NCBI RefSeq assembly: GCF_003112535.1
Contig: NZ_BEWA01000010.1
Location: 148,163 to 212,162, forward strand
Length of the DNA: 64,000 bases
Source of the DNA: Streptomyces rishiriensis
Lineage (GTDB): Bacteria > Actinomycetota > Actinomycetes > Streptomycetales > Streptomycetaceae
Direction: 5' to 3'
A program made the translations under genes and the position numbers. The notes below the pieces were generated by a model, which was not told the DNA's origin, did not search any database, and saw nothing but the letters and a program-made list of their open reading frames with translations. Of this stretch, positions 17,108-25,328 are shown piece after piece; the stretch's first letter is position 1; the number at the start of each line of letters is the position of its first letter.

Positions 17108-17945
17108 TCAGGAGGACGGCAGGAAGCGAGCGATCTCCGCCGCCACGGCTTCGGGGACAACCGACGGTGCGAAGTGCATCTGGCCGGGAAACGTCGTGTA
17201 GGTGACGTCGGGCAGTACGGTCGCGAGCCGGTCGAGAGTTGCGGGCATCGGCTGCCAGGTGTCGGCGCCCCGCATCAGCAGCGTCGGGACGGTGACCATG
17301 GACCAGCGCTCCACGTCCACCGAGTCGGCGGCCATCGATTCGAGGTCACGGCACCAGCCGGGCGCTTCGTCGGGTTCGTTGTCGGGTTCGCTGGCGGTGG
17401 ACTCGCCCGCATCCATGAGGTCCAGCAGCGCGGCCGGGACGCGGGCCACCTTCTCCGCCAGGAGCCGATCGGCTCGCCGCCGGTCACCGTTTGCGGTCAG
17501 TTCCTCGAACTCGCCCAACACGGGCGCCAGTTCTTCGCCGGCGGCGTACAGCGGCGGTTCCCACAGCACCAGCGAGCGAACCGGCAGTCCGGCTGCTGCT
17601 GCGTGCAGAGCGACGGTGGCGCCGTAGGACATGCCGACCAGGTGCACAGGGCGGCCGATCGTGGCGATCAGAGCCTTGAGGTCCTCCACCTCGTCGGCAA
17701 AGCGCTTCGGTGGTCGGCCGGGCCCGCTCGGGGCGTACCCGCGGCGGGCGGGCGTCCAGAGCTCGAAGCGGCCCGGCGAGGTGTTCGGCCACCGGCTGCC
17801 AGGAGTGCAGTCCACCGCCGGAGCCATGGACCATCACGACCGCCGGCCCCGAGCCGAGCTGCCGACAGCTGATCACGGTGCCGTCGAAGGACGCAAAGGA
17901 TGCGATGACCCCGATGGACTCTGACAACTCGATCTCGCTCGACAT
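17108..17945 (-). pseudogene. Alpha/beta hydrolase with a single-base frameshift
   Basis: Two overlapping reverse frames together give one hydrolase of about 279 residues. The first (start 17945, MSSEIELSES) carries the oxyanion strand VVMVHGSGGG. The second carries RFELWTPARRGY, the nucleophile elbow GMSYGA and the terminal His in QMHFAP. The frames join at the CCC run 17772-17774; removal of one base restores ...EHLAGRFELWTP.... This is either a real inactivating frameshift or a sequencing error. Substrate unknown. Everything downstream of the shift is well preserved, which favours a very recent mutation or an error. Confidence 0.8.
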
Positions 17946-18463
17946 GCCAGGACCGTTGCACGGTCCATCCGGGCCGGTCCACCGAATTTCCGCACCTGAA
18001 GCAGACGTCCTCAGTTCAACTCCGTGGGAAGACTCCGACCCGACGATTCTCCGTCCGGCGCGCCGGACCGGTTGCGGCACGATCTGACGCCTGCGGCTTC
18101 GTTTCGAGGAACGTCGAAATGCGTGCGGCCCGCTGCGCGATCGGGGGATAACTGTCACTGCTCCCAACGGGGGGAGTCACACCCAGCACCGCTGAGGGAG
18201 CCAAGTGAGCCGAGCATGTTCCTCGCACCTCGACCGGGCCCACGGCCCGATCCGATCACTACGGTGTGCGGGCCGCCACCGGCAGCCGTTCGGTGTCGCG
18301 TGAACCGGCGCCGTCCCGCTCGCCGCAGGTGGCTGCGGTCGCCACCGCAGCCAAAACGGAAGAACGCGCCGTCACCCACGGTGTTCCGCGAGGCGCGAAC
18401 GCCGCAGAACAGCGGCTTTCAGGATGGCCGGCCTGCCTACGCATCACCGATCGAGGAGGACGA
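17946..18463. other. Gene-free stretch upstream of the AraC regulator
   Basis: 518 bp without a supportable gene. It separates the divergent broken hydrolase from the AraC-type gene and should contain the latter's promoter. The only structure seen is a short CTCCC-N6-GGGAG dyad near 18160. Confidence 0.5.
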
Positions 18464-19474
18464 GTGGAGAACGTCCCGGAGTTCGTCCTGTACGAGGGGC
18501 GTGACCTGGCGCGCATGCACGAGGCCGTGGCCGCCCAGTTCGCCCCGCACCGGCTGAGACTGCTCGGGCAGGAGGCCGGGCCGGCCTCCTTCCGGGTGAG
18601 CAACTCGCAAGGTGACATGGCCCTTTACCGCTTGCGCCATGGGGCCGACGTGGAGATACGCCCCGTAGCTCTGCAGGGCCTGTATCTGATCCACATCCCC
18701 CTGGCCGGCCGCAGCAGTCTGGTCGTCGACGGAGAGCCAGTGGCCACCGCACAGGACGTCGTCAGCCCGGGACAGCGGATGGAGATCCGCCGGTCCCACG
18801 ACAGCGACATGATGATCCTGCGCATCCCGCGGCCGGTCCTCGACCGGGCGATCGAGTTGCGGGGCATCCCCGTCGTCCCGGGCGTCCCGGTCCGGTTCAC
18901 GCCCGCCATCGACATCCGAAGCCCCGGCTCACGGGCCTGGCTGCGCACGTTGCACGCCTATGCCGAGGCGTTGAAGAGTGGGCTTCTCGCCTGCTCGCCG
19001 CTCGGGACGCGCCACTTCGAACAGCTGCTGGCGCACGGACTGCTGGACAGCCAGCCCAGCAGCCTCAGTGAATCCCTGCGGCGTTCCGCCCGGCACGCCG
19101 CACTGCCGGGCGCACTGCGCCGGGCGATGACGTACTGCGATGAGCATGCCGGCGAACCGCTGTCCATTGCCGACATGGCGCTCGCCTCGGGGCTGAGCGT
19201 CCCGGCACTGAGGGCCGCCTTCCGTGCCCACCTCGGCACCACCCCGCTGATGTACCTGCGCAGGGTCAGGCTCGACAGCGCCCACCAGGACCTGCTCGCG
19301 ATCGCCGAGGGCCGGCACGACGGCACGGTCACCGACGTGGCACTGCGCTGGGGGTTCGTCCATCTCGGACGCTTCGCTGCGCTCTACAAGGCCACCTACG
19401 GCACTGTGCCGTCCAGAACGGCCGGTCTTCGCGGCTATCCGGAAACCGCTCGTATCCGGTCCGCCTGTGGATAG
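18464..19474 (+). CDS. AraC-family transcriptional regulator
   Basis: Regulator of 336 residues. An N-terminal AraC-binding-like cupin (LYLIHIPLAGRSSLVVDGE) is followed by a C-terminal AraC/XylS double helix-turn-helix (SIADMALASGLSVPALRAAF ... DVALRWGFVHLGRFAALYK). The GTG at 18464 is chosen because GAGGAGG lies 5 nt upstream; earlier in-frame starts add a non-conserved extension. It is immediately upstream of, and co-directional with, the cysteine-rich peptide operon (105-bp gap), so it is the likely activator of that operon. The inducer is unknown. Confidence 0.9.
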   Translation: MENVPEFVLYEGRDLARMHEAVAAQFAPHRLRLLGQEAGPASFRVSNSQGDMALYRLRHGADVEIRPVALQGLYLIHIPLAGRSSLVVDGEPVATAQDVVSPGQRMEIRRSHDSDMMILRIPRPVLDRAIELRGIPVVPGVPVRFTPAIDIRSPGSRAWLRTLHAYAEALKSGLLACSPLGTRHFEQLLAHGLLDSQPSSLSESLRRSARHAALPGALRRAMTYCDEHAGEPLSIADMALASGLSVPALRAAFRAHLGTTPLMYLRRVRLDSAHQDLLAIAEGRHDGTVTDVALRWGFVHLGRFAALYKATYGTVPSRTAGLRGYPETARIRSACG

Positions 19475-19513
19475 TTCGTCAACTGCCGCGCACTTAGCGT
19501 TTCTTGCACAGAA

Positions 19514-19552
19514 ACGGGTCCATCCGGACCCGTCCGGCCGGGGATTCCGGCC
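19514..19552 (+). terminator. Two tandem hairpins between AraC gene and precursor gene
   Basis: ACGGGTCC-ATCC-GGACCCGT (19514-19533) is followed at once by GGCCGG-GGATT-CCGGCC (19536-19552). It could terminate the regulator mRNA or form a structured 5' leader for the peptide mRNA; the strong ribosome site GGGAGGAGA follows. Confidence 0.5.
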
Positions 19553-19579
19553 CGGACCACAGATACGGGAGGAGAGACG

Positions 19580-19801
19580 ATGAGCACTCTTACCGCTGTT
19601 GCCGACAAGCTGCTGAGCCACATCGTTCCGAGTCGGGCGGCGCATGCCACGTCGTCCGGCGCCAACGGCTGCTGGATCGAGCAGAGGGTCTGCAACCCTC
19701 ACTGCCCCTTCTGGTACTGGAAGGAAGACCTCCACTGGAGGTGCAGCGACGGCAGCACCTTCGTGTCGCAGACGGGCTGCACGGACTCGGACGACTGCTG
19801 A
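19580..19801 (+). CDS. Cysteine-rich peptide precursor (putative exported disulfide peptide)
   Basis: A 73-residue protein I do not recognise as a named family. The first 23 residues form a helix-prone leader with no classical Sec hydrophobic core, ending in S-R-A-A-H-A. The A-x-A at 21-23 is a plausible signal-peptidase site. The predicted 50-residue core has six cysteines (31, 38, 42, 55, 67, 73) and four tryptophans, with the aromatic knot PFWYW followed by HWRC. The last residue is cysteine and the tail is acidic (DSDDC). GGGAGGAGA gives an excellent ribosome site. Next come genes for a MauE protein, a MauD/TlpA thioredoxin, an ABC exporter and an S26 signal peptidase. I infer that this is the substrate of all four: oxidatively folded, cleaved and exported. 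Activity (bacteriocin, signal or enzyme subunit) is unknown. Confidence 0.85.
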   Translation: MSTLTAVADKLLSHIVPSRAAHATSSGANGCWIEQRVCNPHCPFWYWKEDLHWRCSDGSTFVSQTGCTDSDDC

Positions 19802-19842
19802 GCCGTCCCCGCCCGTCGGCACAGTGACATGACATGAACGAA

Positions 19843-19875
19843 GCGTCGCGCCCCGGTGATAGCGGGGCGCGACGC
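19843..19875 (+). terminator. Attenuator-like hairpin between precursor and processing genes
   Basis: GCGTCGCGCCCC (19843-19854) pairs perfectly with GGGGCGCGACGC (19864-19875), a 12-bp GC stem with a 9-nt loop followed by CTCTCAT. It lies 42 bp after the precursor stop. Partial termination or mRNA 3'-end protection would raise precursor output above that of the maturation genes, as in many peptide operons. Confidence 0.75.
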
Positions 19876-19899
19876 CTCTCATCCAGAGGTGAACCCTCC

Positions 19900-20433
19900 A
19901 TGGCCCATGTTCTCATTTCCTGCCGTGCCTTCATCACCCTCGTGTTCGTGCTCTCCGTGGCGGGCAAGGTCAAAGGCCGGCAGGCATTTCGCGGATTCAC
20001 CGATTCGGTAGGGGCGTTGGCCCCGCGCCTTCCCGCCGGGCCTGCCGCGGTGTCGGTGATCACTACCGAGGCGCTGATCGTCGTCCTGCTCGCGCTGCCG
20101 ATGACGCTTCTTGCCGGATTCGTCCTTGCCACCGGACTGCTGAGTGCCTTCTCCTTGGCGATCGGTGCGAGTGTGCGGCGCGGCGATCAGGTCGCATGCC
20201 GCTGCTTCGGCGCGGCCTCCACCGCTCCCGTGGGCCCCGCGCATCTGATCAGGAACGCGTTCCTGCTGGCCGGTTCGCTGGCAGGCCTGCTCTGCGCGCT
20301 GACGGCGGGCGGGGGCGCCGTCGGGACCGCGGGCGTGGCCACCTCGTTCGTGTTCGGCGCCGCGGCCGCCGGCGTGACGCTGCTCACCGACGACATCTCC
20401 CGGCTGTTTCGGCCGCTCCGGCAAGAAGGGTAA
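19900..20433 (+). CDS. MauE/DoxX-like redox membrane protein
   Basis: Integral membrane protein of 177 residues in the MauE family. MauE, with MauD, is required for maturation of the disulfide-rich small subunit of methylamine dehydrogenase. It has about four hydrophobic helices: SCRAFITLVFVLSVAG at the N-terminus, SVITTEALIVVLLALPMTLL, AGFVLATGLLSAFSLAIG, and two short ones near the C-terminus. The conserved loop cysteines are in the CRCFG motif (Cys-x-Cys). The ATG at 19900 (AGAGGTGA upstream) is preferred over 19834, because the latter would translate through the attenuator stem. Likely role: electron relay for disulfide formation in the precursor. MauD follows after 5 bp. Confidence 0.85.
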   Translation: MAHVLISCRAFITLVFVLSVAGKVKGRQAFRGFTDSVGALAPRLPAGPAAVSVITTEALIVVLLALPMTLLAGFVLATGLLSAFSLAIGASVRRGDQVACRCFGAASTAPVGPAHLIRNAFLLAGSLAGLLCALTAGGGAVGTAGVATSFVFGAAAAGVTLLTDDISRLFRPLRQEG

Positions 20434-20438
20434 GAACC

Positions 20439-20993
20439 ATGTCCTACGTCATCGCACTGACCGCTTTGTTCGGGGCACTGTGCGTGCTGAACATCATGCT
20501 CACCGTGGGGGTCCTGCGGCGGCTGCGCGAGATCGAGGAGCGGACCGCCTACAGCGGACTGGATCTGACCCCGGGCCCCCTCGACGTGATGCTGGCGGTG
20601 GGCGAGCAGGTGGGCGCGTTCACCACCGTCACCACCGAGGGCGAGCTTCTCTCCGACGCCTTCCTGTCGGACGGCCCCACGGTGGTCGGCATCTTCGCGC
20701 ACGGCTGCGGCAAGTGCGACGAGCGGCTGCCGGAGTTCGTCTCGTTCGTCCGGGCGCACGGAATCTCCCGCGAGCGGGCGCTGGCCCTGATGGTGGGGAC
20801 GCCCGAGCAGGTCGAGGCGAAGCGGGCGCTCGCCGAACCCGTGTCCACCGTGGTGATCGAGGAACTGGACGGCCCGGTGTCCCTGGCCCTGGCCGCACGG
20901 GTGTACCCGGCGCTCGCGGTGATCGGCCCGGACAAGGTGGTCCGGGCGACGGGTTCACTGATCAGGCACGTGTCGTCCTTGGTGGACGCGTGA
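20439..20993 (+). CDS. MauD/TlpA-like membrane-anchored thioredoxin
   Basis: Protein of 184 residues. An N-terminal membrane anchor (VIALTALFGALCVLNIMLTV) is followed by a periplasm-facing thioredoxin fold with the redox motif C-G-K-C (Cys90, Cys93) in FAHGCGKCDERLPEF. A cis-proline-like segment YPALAVIGPDKVV follows. MauD proteins handle thiol-disulfide chemistry for methylamine dehydrogenase; here the substrate is most likely the six-cysteine precursor three genes upstream. The stop overlaps the GTG of the ABC transporter by GTGA. Confidence 0.87.
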   Translation: MSYVIALTALFGALCVLNIMLTVGVLRRLREIEERTAYSGLDLTPGPLDVMLAVGEQVGAFTTVTTEGELLSDAFLSDGPTVVGIFAHGCGKCDERLPEFVSFVRAHGISRERALALMVGTPEQVEAKRALAEPVSTVVIEELDGPVSLALAARVYPALAVIGPDKVVRATGSLIRHVSSLVDA

Positions 20994-22849
20994 CGACGAC
21001 GCAGGGCATCCTCAAGGCGCTGAGGCTGACCTGGCGTGCCTCGCGCGGGGGAACCTGCGTGCTGGCGCTGCTCACCTTCGTCAGCGCCGTGACCCCCGTG
21101 GCTGCCGCCTGGCTGACCAAGTCGCTGCTGGATCTCCTCGCCCACGGAGGCGGCGCGCAACGCGGCCAGGTCGTTCTGCTGGCAGCGGGCCTTGCCGCCG
21201 CGGGACTGTTCACCGGCTGCCTGCCCCAGCTGCTCATGTACGCCAACAAGGAGTTCGAGCGTGCCGTGGGCCTGCTGGCGCAGCAACAGCTGTACGAGGC
21301 GACCGGCCGGCTCGTGGGGCTGGCCCGGTTCGAGGACCCGGCGTTCGTGGACCGCCTCCGGCTCGCGCAGCAGCACGGCGGCGCCACTCCCGGCGTCCTG
21401 GTGGCCACGATCCTGTCCGTGGTGCGCGCGGTGGCCATGGCCGGCGGATTTCTGGGCTCGCTGCTGCTGCTCGCCTGGTGGCTGCCGGCGGTCGTCGTCG
21501 TGTCCGTCGTGCCGGTGCTGGCATCGGAGATGTGGCTCGCCAAGCGCCGGGTGAACGCCTACTGGCAGATCGGCCCGACGGAACGACGGGAGATCTTCTA
21601 CCGGGAGCTGCTGACGAACCTTCAGGCCGTCAAGGAGATACGGCTGTTCGATATCGGCGGACAGCTCTGTGCGCGGATGACACGGGAGAAGGTCAAGGCC
21701 AACTCCGTCCGGGCCCGGCTAGACCGGCAGGAGCTGGGGGCTCAGACACTGGCAGGTCTCGTCACCGCGAGCAGCGCGGGCGCGGCTGTCATCTGGGCGG
21801 TGCTCGCGGCGCTGAGCGGGCGTATCTCCCTGGGCGACGTATCGCTGATGATGGCGTCCGTGGCCGGAGTCCAGTCCGCGGGCTCCGGGCTCATGCGGGA
21901 CATCGCCAAGTCCCATCAGCAACTGCTCATGTTCCGGCACTACTTGTCCATCGTCGACGGTGCACCGGATCTTCCGGTGCCGCAGAAGCCGTCGCCGGTT
22001 CCCGCGCTGTCCTCGGGCATCGAGTTCCGGGATGTGTGGTTCCGCTACTCACCCGAACATCCGTGGGCGCTGCGGGGCGTCAGTTTCCGGCTCGGCCACG
22101 GGCGTTGCCTCGCACTGGTCGGACGCAACGGCGCGGGCAAGAGCACGATCGTGAAGCTGCTCTGCCGCATGTACGACCCCGAGCGGGGCGCGATCCTGTG
22201 GGACGGCGTGGACCTGCGGGAACTGGACCCGCCGGAGCTTCGGCGCCGGATCGGCGCGGTGTTCCAGGACTACATGACGTACGACCTGAGCGCCTACGAG
22301 AACATCGCGCTGGGCGATCTGCCGAACGCGTCGCCCGAGCGGGTGACGGAGGCGGCGCAGCGGTCGGGCGCGGACACCTTCGTCCGGGAACTGCCGCGCG
22401 GGTACGACACCTTGCTGTCCCGGATCTTCTTCCAGGGCGACGAGGAGGACGGAGACGGCGACCGGGGTGTGACGCTGTCGGGCGGCCAGTGGCAGCGGCT
22501 GGCCATCGCGCGGGCCTATCTGCGCGGGCGCCAGGACCTGCTGATTCTGGACGAACCCAGCTCCGGCCTGGACGCCGAGACGGAGGCCAGGATCCATCGC
22601 CAGTTGCGTGAGTACCGCGGAAGCCGCACGAGCGTACTGATATCGCACCGGCTGGGATCGGTACGGGAGGCGGACGAGCTGCTGGTCGTCGACGACGGTG
22701 AGGTGGCCGAGCAGGGGACGCACGACGAGCTGATCGCGCACGGAGGGCTGTACGCGGGGATGTTCGCGGCGCAGGCCGAGGGCTACCAGTCCAGGACCGC
22801 TGAGCCGGTGGCGAACGTTCCGGGACAGCCCGTGGAGGCGAGACAGTGA
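20990..22849 (+). CDS. ABC exporter, fused permease-ATPase
   Basis: Half-transporter of 619 residues with an N-terminal six-helix ABC exporter domain (for example VLALLTFVSAVTPVAAAWL and LLLLAWWLPAVVVVSVVP). A C-terminal nucleotide-binding domain follows: Walker A GRNGAGKST, Q-loop VFQDYM, signature LSGGQWQR, Walker B LLILDEPSSGLD and H-loop SHRLGS. There is no N-terminal C39 peptidase domain, which fits the presence of a separate signal peptidase gene. The GTG at 20990 overlaps the MauD stop. Likely exports the mature or leader-bearing peptide. Confidence 0.92.
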   Translation: MTTTQGILKALRLTWRASRGGTCVLALLTFVSAVTPVAAAWLTKSLLDLLAHGGGAQRGQVVLLAAGLAAAGLFTGCLPQLLMYANKEFERAVGLLAQQQLYEATGRLVGLARFEDPAFVDRLRLAQQHGGATPGVLVATILSVVRAVAMAGGFLGSLLLLAWWLPAVVVVSVVPVLASEMWLAKRRVNAYWQIGPTERREIFYRELLTNLQAVKEIRLFDIGGQLCARMTREKVKANSVRARLDRQELGAQTLAGLVTASSAGAAVIWAVLAALSGRISLGDVSLMMASVAGVQSAGSGLMRDIAKSHQQLLMFRHYLSIVDGAPDLPVPQKPSPVPALSSGIEFRDVWFRYSPEHPWALRGVSFRLGHGRCLALVGRNGAGKSTIVKLLCRMYDPERGAILWDGVDLRELDPPELRRRIGAVFQDYMTYDLSAYENIALGDLPNASPERVTEAAQRSGADTFVRELPRGYDTLLSRIFFQGDEEDGDGDRGVTLSGGQWQRLAIARAYLRGRQDLLILDEPSSGLDAETEARIHRQLREYRGSRTSVLISHRLGSVREADELLVVDDGEVAEQGTHDELIAHGGLYAGMFAAQAEGYQSRTAEPVANVPGQPVEARQ

Positions 22850-23382
22850 CCTGGCTCATCGCTGCGGCGGCGATGACCGCAGGGCTCCTGGCCTCCGCTC
22901 GGGCGGCGCTGACGTGGGTCCGCCGGACCGTCGTTCTGGTGCTGGTGCACGGCCGGAGCATGAGTCCGGCGTATCTGCCGGGTGACTGGGTGGTGGGCCG
23001 GCGCGTGGCGGCGGCGCGACTGCGCCGCGGCGACGTGGTGATCGTGGACATGCCGCCGACCGGTCAGGCACCCGAGGGCCACACCCTGCTGGGCCGGCTG
23101 ACGATCAAGCGGATCGCGGCCCTGCCGGGCGATGCCCTGCCCGCAGGCGTGCCGGGCGGGGCACCGGGCGCACCGGTGCCTGCCGGTCACGTGGTCGTCC
23201 TGGGTGACAACCGGTCCCTGAGCACGGACTCCCGGCATCACGGCCCGGTGCCGTCGTCATGGGTCGTCGGCAGGGCGGTGCGCAAGGCGCACCTGCCCGG
23301 GATGAGGACGGTCCCCTCGCGGGACGCGCCTCTCAAGCACCGTTCCGGTGTCGGAAACGAGCCTGCCGCGCCGTCTGACTGA
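22846..23382 (+). CDS. S26-family signal peptidase, cluster-dedicated
   Basis: Type I signal peptidase of 178 residues with an N-terminal membrane helix, overlapping the ABC gene by GTGA. All catalytic boxes are present: Ser in GRSMSPAYLPGD (Ser38), Lys in LTIKRIAALPGD (Lys88) and the structural box GDNRSLSTDSRHHG (120-134). It is smaller than housekeeping LepB proteins and embedded in the peptide operon. It is therefore presumed to cut the precursor after A-H-A (residue 23). The C-terminal 30 residues after GRAVRKAH are low-complexity. Confidence 0.92.
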   Translation: MTWLIAAAAMTAGLLASARAALTWVRRTVVLVLVHGRSMSPAYLPGDWVVGRRVAAARLRRGDVVIVDMPPTGQAPEGHTLLGRLTIKRIAALPGDALPAGVPGGAPGAPVPAGHVVVLGDNRSLSTDSRHHGPVPSSWVVGRAVRKAHLPGMRTVPSRDAPLKHRSGVGNEPAAPSD

Positions 23383-23603
23383 ACGCCGGGGTGGCCAGTC
23401 CGCCCAGACTCATGTCGCGCCGGGTGTCACCAAGGCAGGCCTGTTGTCGCTGCGCGTCGGATCCTGGCTGTGCCAGGGGCGCGGTTCCGGCACGCCGGTG
23501 CCCGCCGGTCACCTCGTACCGCACGATGTGTCGGGAGCTGACGGCAGACCGGACGCTGTCCCCGAAATCCAGCACGGTGCCCCGGCGTTCACCGCCCCGT
23601 CGG

Positions 23604-24452
23604 TCACCGGGCAGTGGCGGCGCGGACCAGCCCCGCGACCGCCGTTGAGCGGCTGTGTGGGGGCCATGCGATGACCGTGGTGACGTGCGGGGCGTCGGGA
23701 ACCGGTACGGCGGTGAGGTCCTCGCGCAGGCCGGTGCGGCCCGACTCCGGCACGACCGCGCAGGCGCGGCCGAGGGCGATCAGCTGGGTGAGTTGCGTGT
23801 GGTCGCGCACCTGCGGTCCGGGGCCGTCCGGGAAGGTGCCGTCAGGGCGAGGCCAGCGGGGGAGGGGCAGGTCGGGAAGGTCGGTGACCTCGGCGAGCCG
23901 CACGTGGGGGCGGACGCTGAGGGGGTGGCCCACCGGGAGGACCGCGACCTGGCCCTCGGAGTGCAGGTCCTCGGTGTCGAAGCCCGCCGTGTCGTCGAAC
24001 GGCCGATGTAGCAGGGCTACGTCGGCCCGGCCGTCGTGCAGCAACCGCGCCTGCTCGCCCGGGCCGCACAGCACGACGTCCACGGCCACGGCGCCGGGCT
24101 CGGCCGCGTAGGCGTCGAGGAGTTTCGCCAGCAGTTCGTCGGAGGCGCCCGCCTTCGCGGCCAGGACCACGGCGGGCCGGCCGGTCGCCGCGAGGGCGGC
24201 CCGGCGCGTGCGCCGTTCGGCGGCCTCGACGGCGTCCAGCGCCGCCCGCGCCTCCCGCAGCAGCACCGCCCCTGCCCCGGTCAGGGCGACACCCCGGCTG
24301 CCGCGCTCCAGCAGGAGGGTGCCCAGGCGCCGTTCGAGCCCGCCGATCGCCCGCGACAGCGGGGGTTGGGCGATCCCGAGTCGCCGCGCGGCCCGGCCGA
24401 AGTGCAGCTCTTCGGCGACCGCGACGAAGTACCGCAGCTCACGTGTCTCCAC
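23604..24452 (-). CDS. LysR-family transcriptional regulator
   Basis: LTTR of 282 residues. The N-terminal winged HTH (LRYFVAVAEELHFGRAARRL, followed by QPPLSRAIGGLE) is followed by a LysR substrate-binding domain. It is divergent from an SDR gene across a 104-bp gap holding a perfect dyad, the standard LTTR arrangement. It probably controls that SDR and itself. It converges with the peptide operon. Confidence 0.92.
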   Translation of the reverse strand: METRELRYFVAVAEELHFGRAARRLGIAQPPLSRAIGGLERRLGTLLLERGSRGVALTGAGAVLLREARAALDAVEAAERRTRRAALAATGRPAVVLAAKAGASDELLAKLLDAYAAEPGAVAVDVVLCGPGEQARLLHDGRADVALLHRPFDDTAGFDTEDLHSEGQVAVLPVGHPLSVRPHVRLAEVTDLPDLPLPRWPRPDGTFPDGPGPQVRDHTQLTQLIALGRACAVVPESGRTGLREDLTAVPVPDAPHVTTVIAWPPHSRSTAVAGLVRAATAR

Positions 24453-24480
24453 CCCGCCAGCCTAACCGGGACGGCCAGGA

Positions 24481-24501
24481 GCGATACCCGGGCGGTATCG
24501 C
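24481..24501. promoter_or_regulatory. LysR-type operator dyad
   Basis: GCGATACC-N5-GGTATCGC is a perfect 8-bp inverted repeat containing the LTTR core ATAC-N7-GTAT. It sits between the divergent LysR and SDR genes. Confidence 0.75.
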
Positions 24502-24556
24502 CCGCCACCCAGTCGGTCTTGGACGCCCTGCCCGACGGGGGAGAAGTATCGAGGTC

Positions 24557-25300
24557 ATGAGTGAGACGAACACTGTGAACCACCACAAGGTCGCGCTGGT
24601 GACCGGGGCCAACAAGGGCATCGGGTACGAGATCGCCGCCGGGCTCGGCGCCCTCGGCTGGTCCGTCGGCATCGGCGCGCGGAACGAGGAGCGGCGCGAG
24701 GCCGCCGTGGACAAGCTGCGCGCGGCCGGAGCCGACGCGTTCGGCGTGCCGCTGGATGTGACCGACGACGCCGGCGTGACAGCGGCGGCTCGGCTGATGG
24801 AGGAGCGGGTGGGGCGGCTCGACGCGCTCGTCAACAACGCGGGGATCACCGGCGGCGGACCGCAGGAGCCCACCACGGTCGACGTGAACCGGGTACGGGC
24901 GGCCGTGGAGACCAACGTGATCGGCGTCATCCGCGTCACCAACGCCCTGCTCCCCCTGCTGCGCCGCTCGCCGTCGCCGCGGATCGTGAACGTCTCCAGC
25001 AGCGTCGGCTCCCTCACACGCCAGACCACGCCCGGCGCCGAGACGGGCCCCATCGCCATCGCCTACGCTCCGTCGAAGACGTTCCTCAACGCCGTCACCG
25101 TGCAGTACGCCAAGGAACTGGCCGGCACCCACATCCTGATCAACGCCGTCTGCCCCGGCTTCACGGCGACCGACCTCAACGACTTCCGGGGAGTGCGCAC
25201 CCCCCAGCAGGGCGCCGCCGCCGCGATCCGGCTGGCCACCGTACCGGACGACGGGCCGACCGGCCGCTTCTTCGACGACGAGGGAGAGGTGCCCTGGTGA
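24557..25300 (+). CDS. Short-chain dehydrogenase/reductase
   Basis: Classical SDR of 247 residues. Cofactor motif TGANKGIG near the N-terminus, NNAG at about 92, catalytic Ser in NVSSSVG and YAPSK (Tyr, Lys). The TGANKGIG variant is that of carbonyl-reductase-like NADPH enzymes. Substrate unknown; presumably induced through the divergent LysR regulator. Confidence 0.92.
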   Translation: MSETNTVNHHKVALVTGANKGIGYEIAAGLGALGWSVGIGARNEERREAAVDKLRAAGADAFGVPLDVTDDAGVTAAARLMEERVGRLDALVNNAGITGGGPQEPTTVDVNRVRAAVETNVIGVIRVTNALLPLLRRSPSPRIVNVSSSVGSLTRQTTPGAETGPIAIAYAPSKTFLNAVTVQYAKELAGTHILINAVCPGFTATDLNDFRGVRTPQQGAAAAIRLATVPDDGPTGRFFDDEGEVPW

Positions 25301-25328
25301 CGCGCTTCCGGCAGCCCGGACAGCACAC

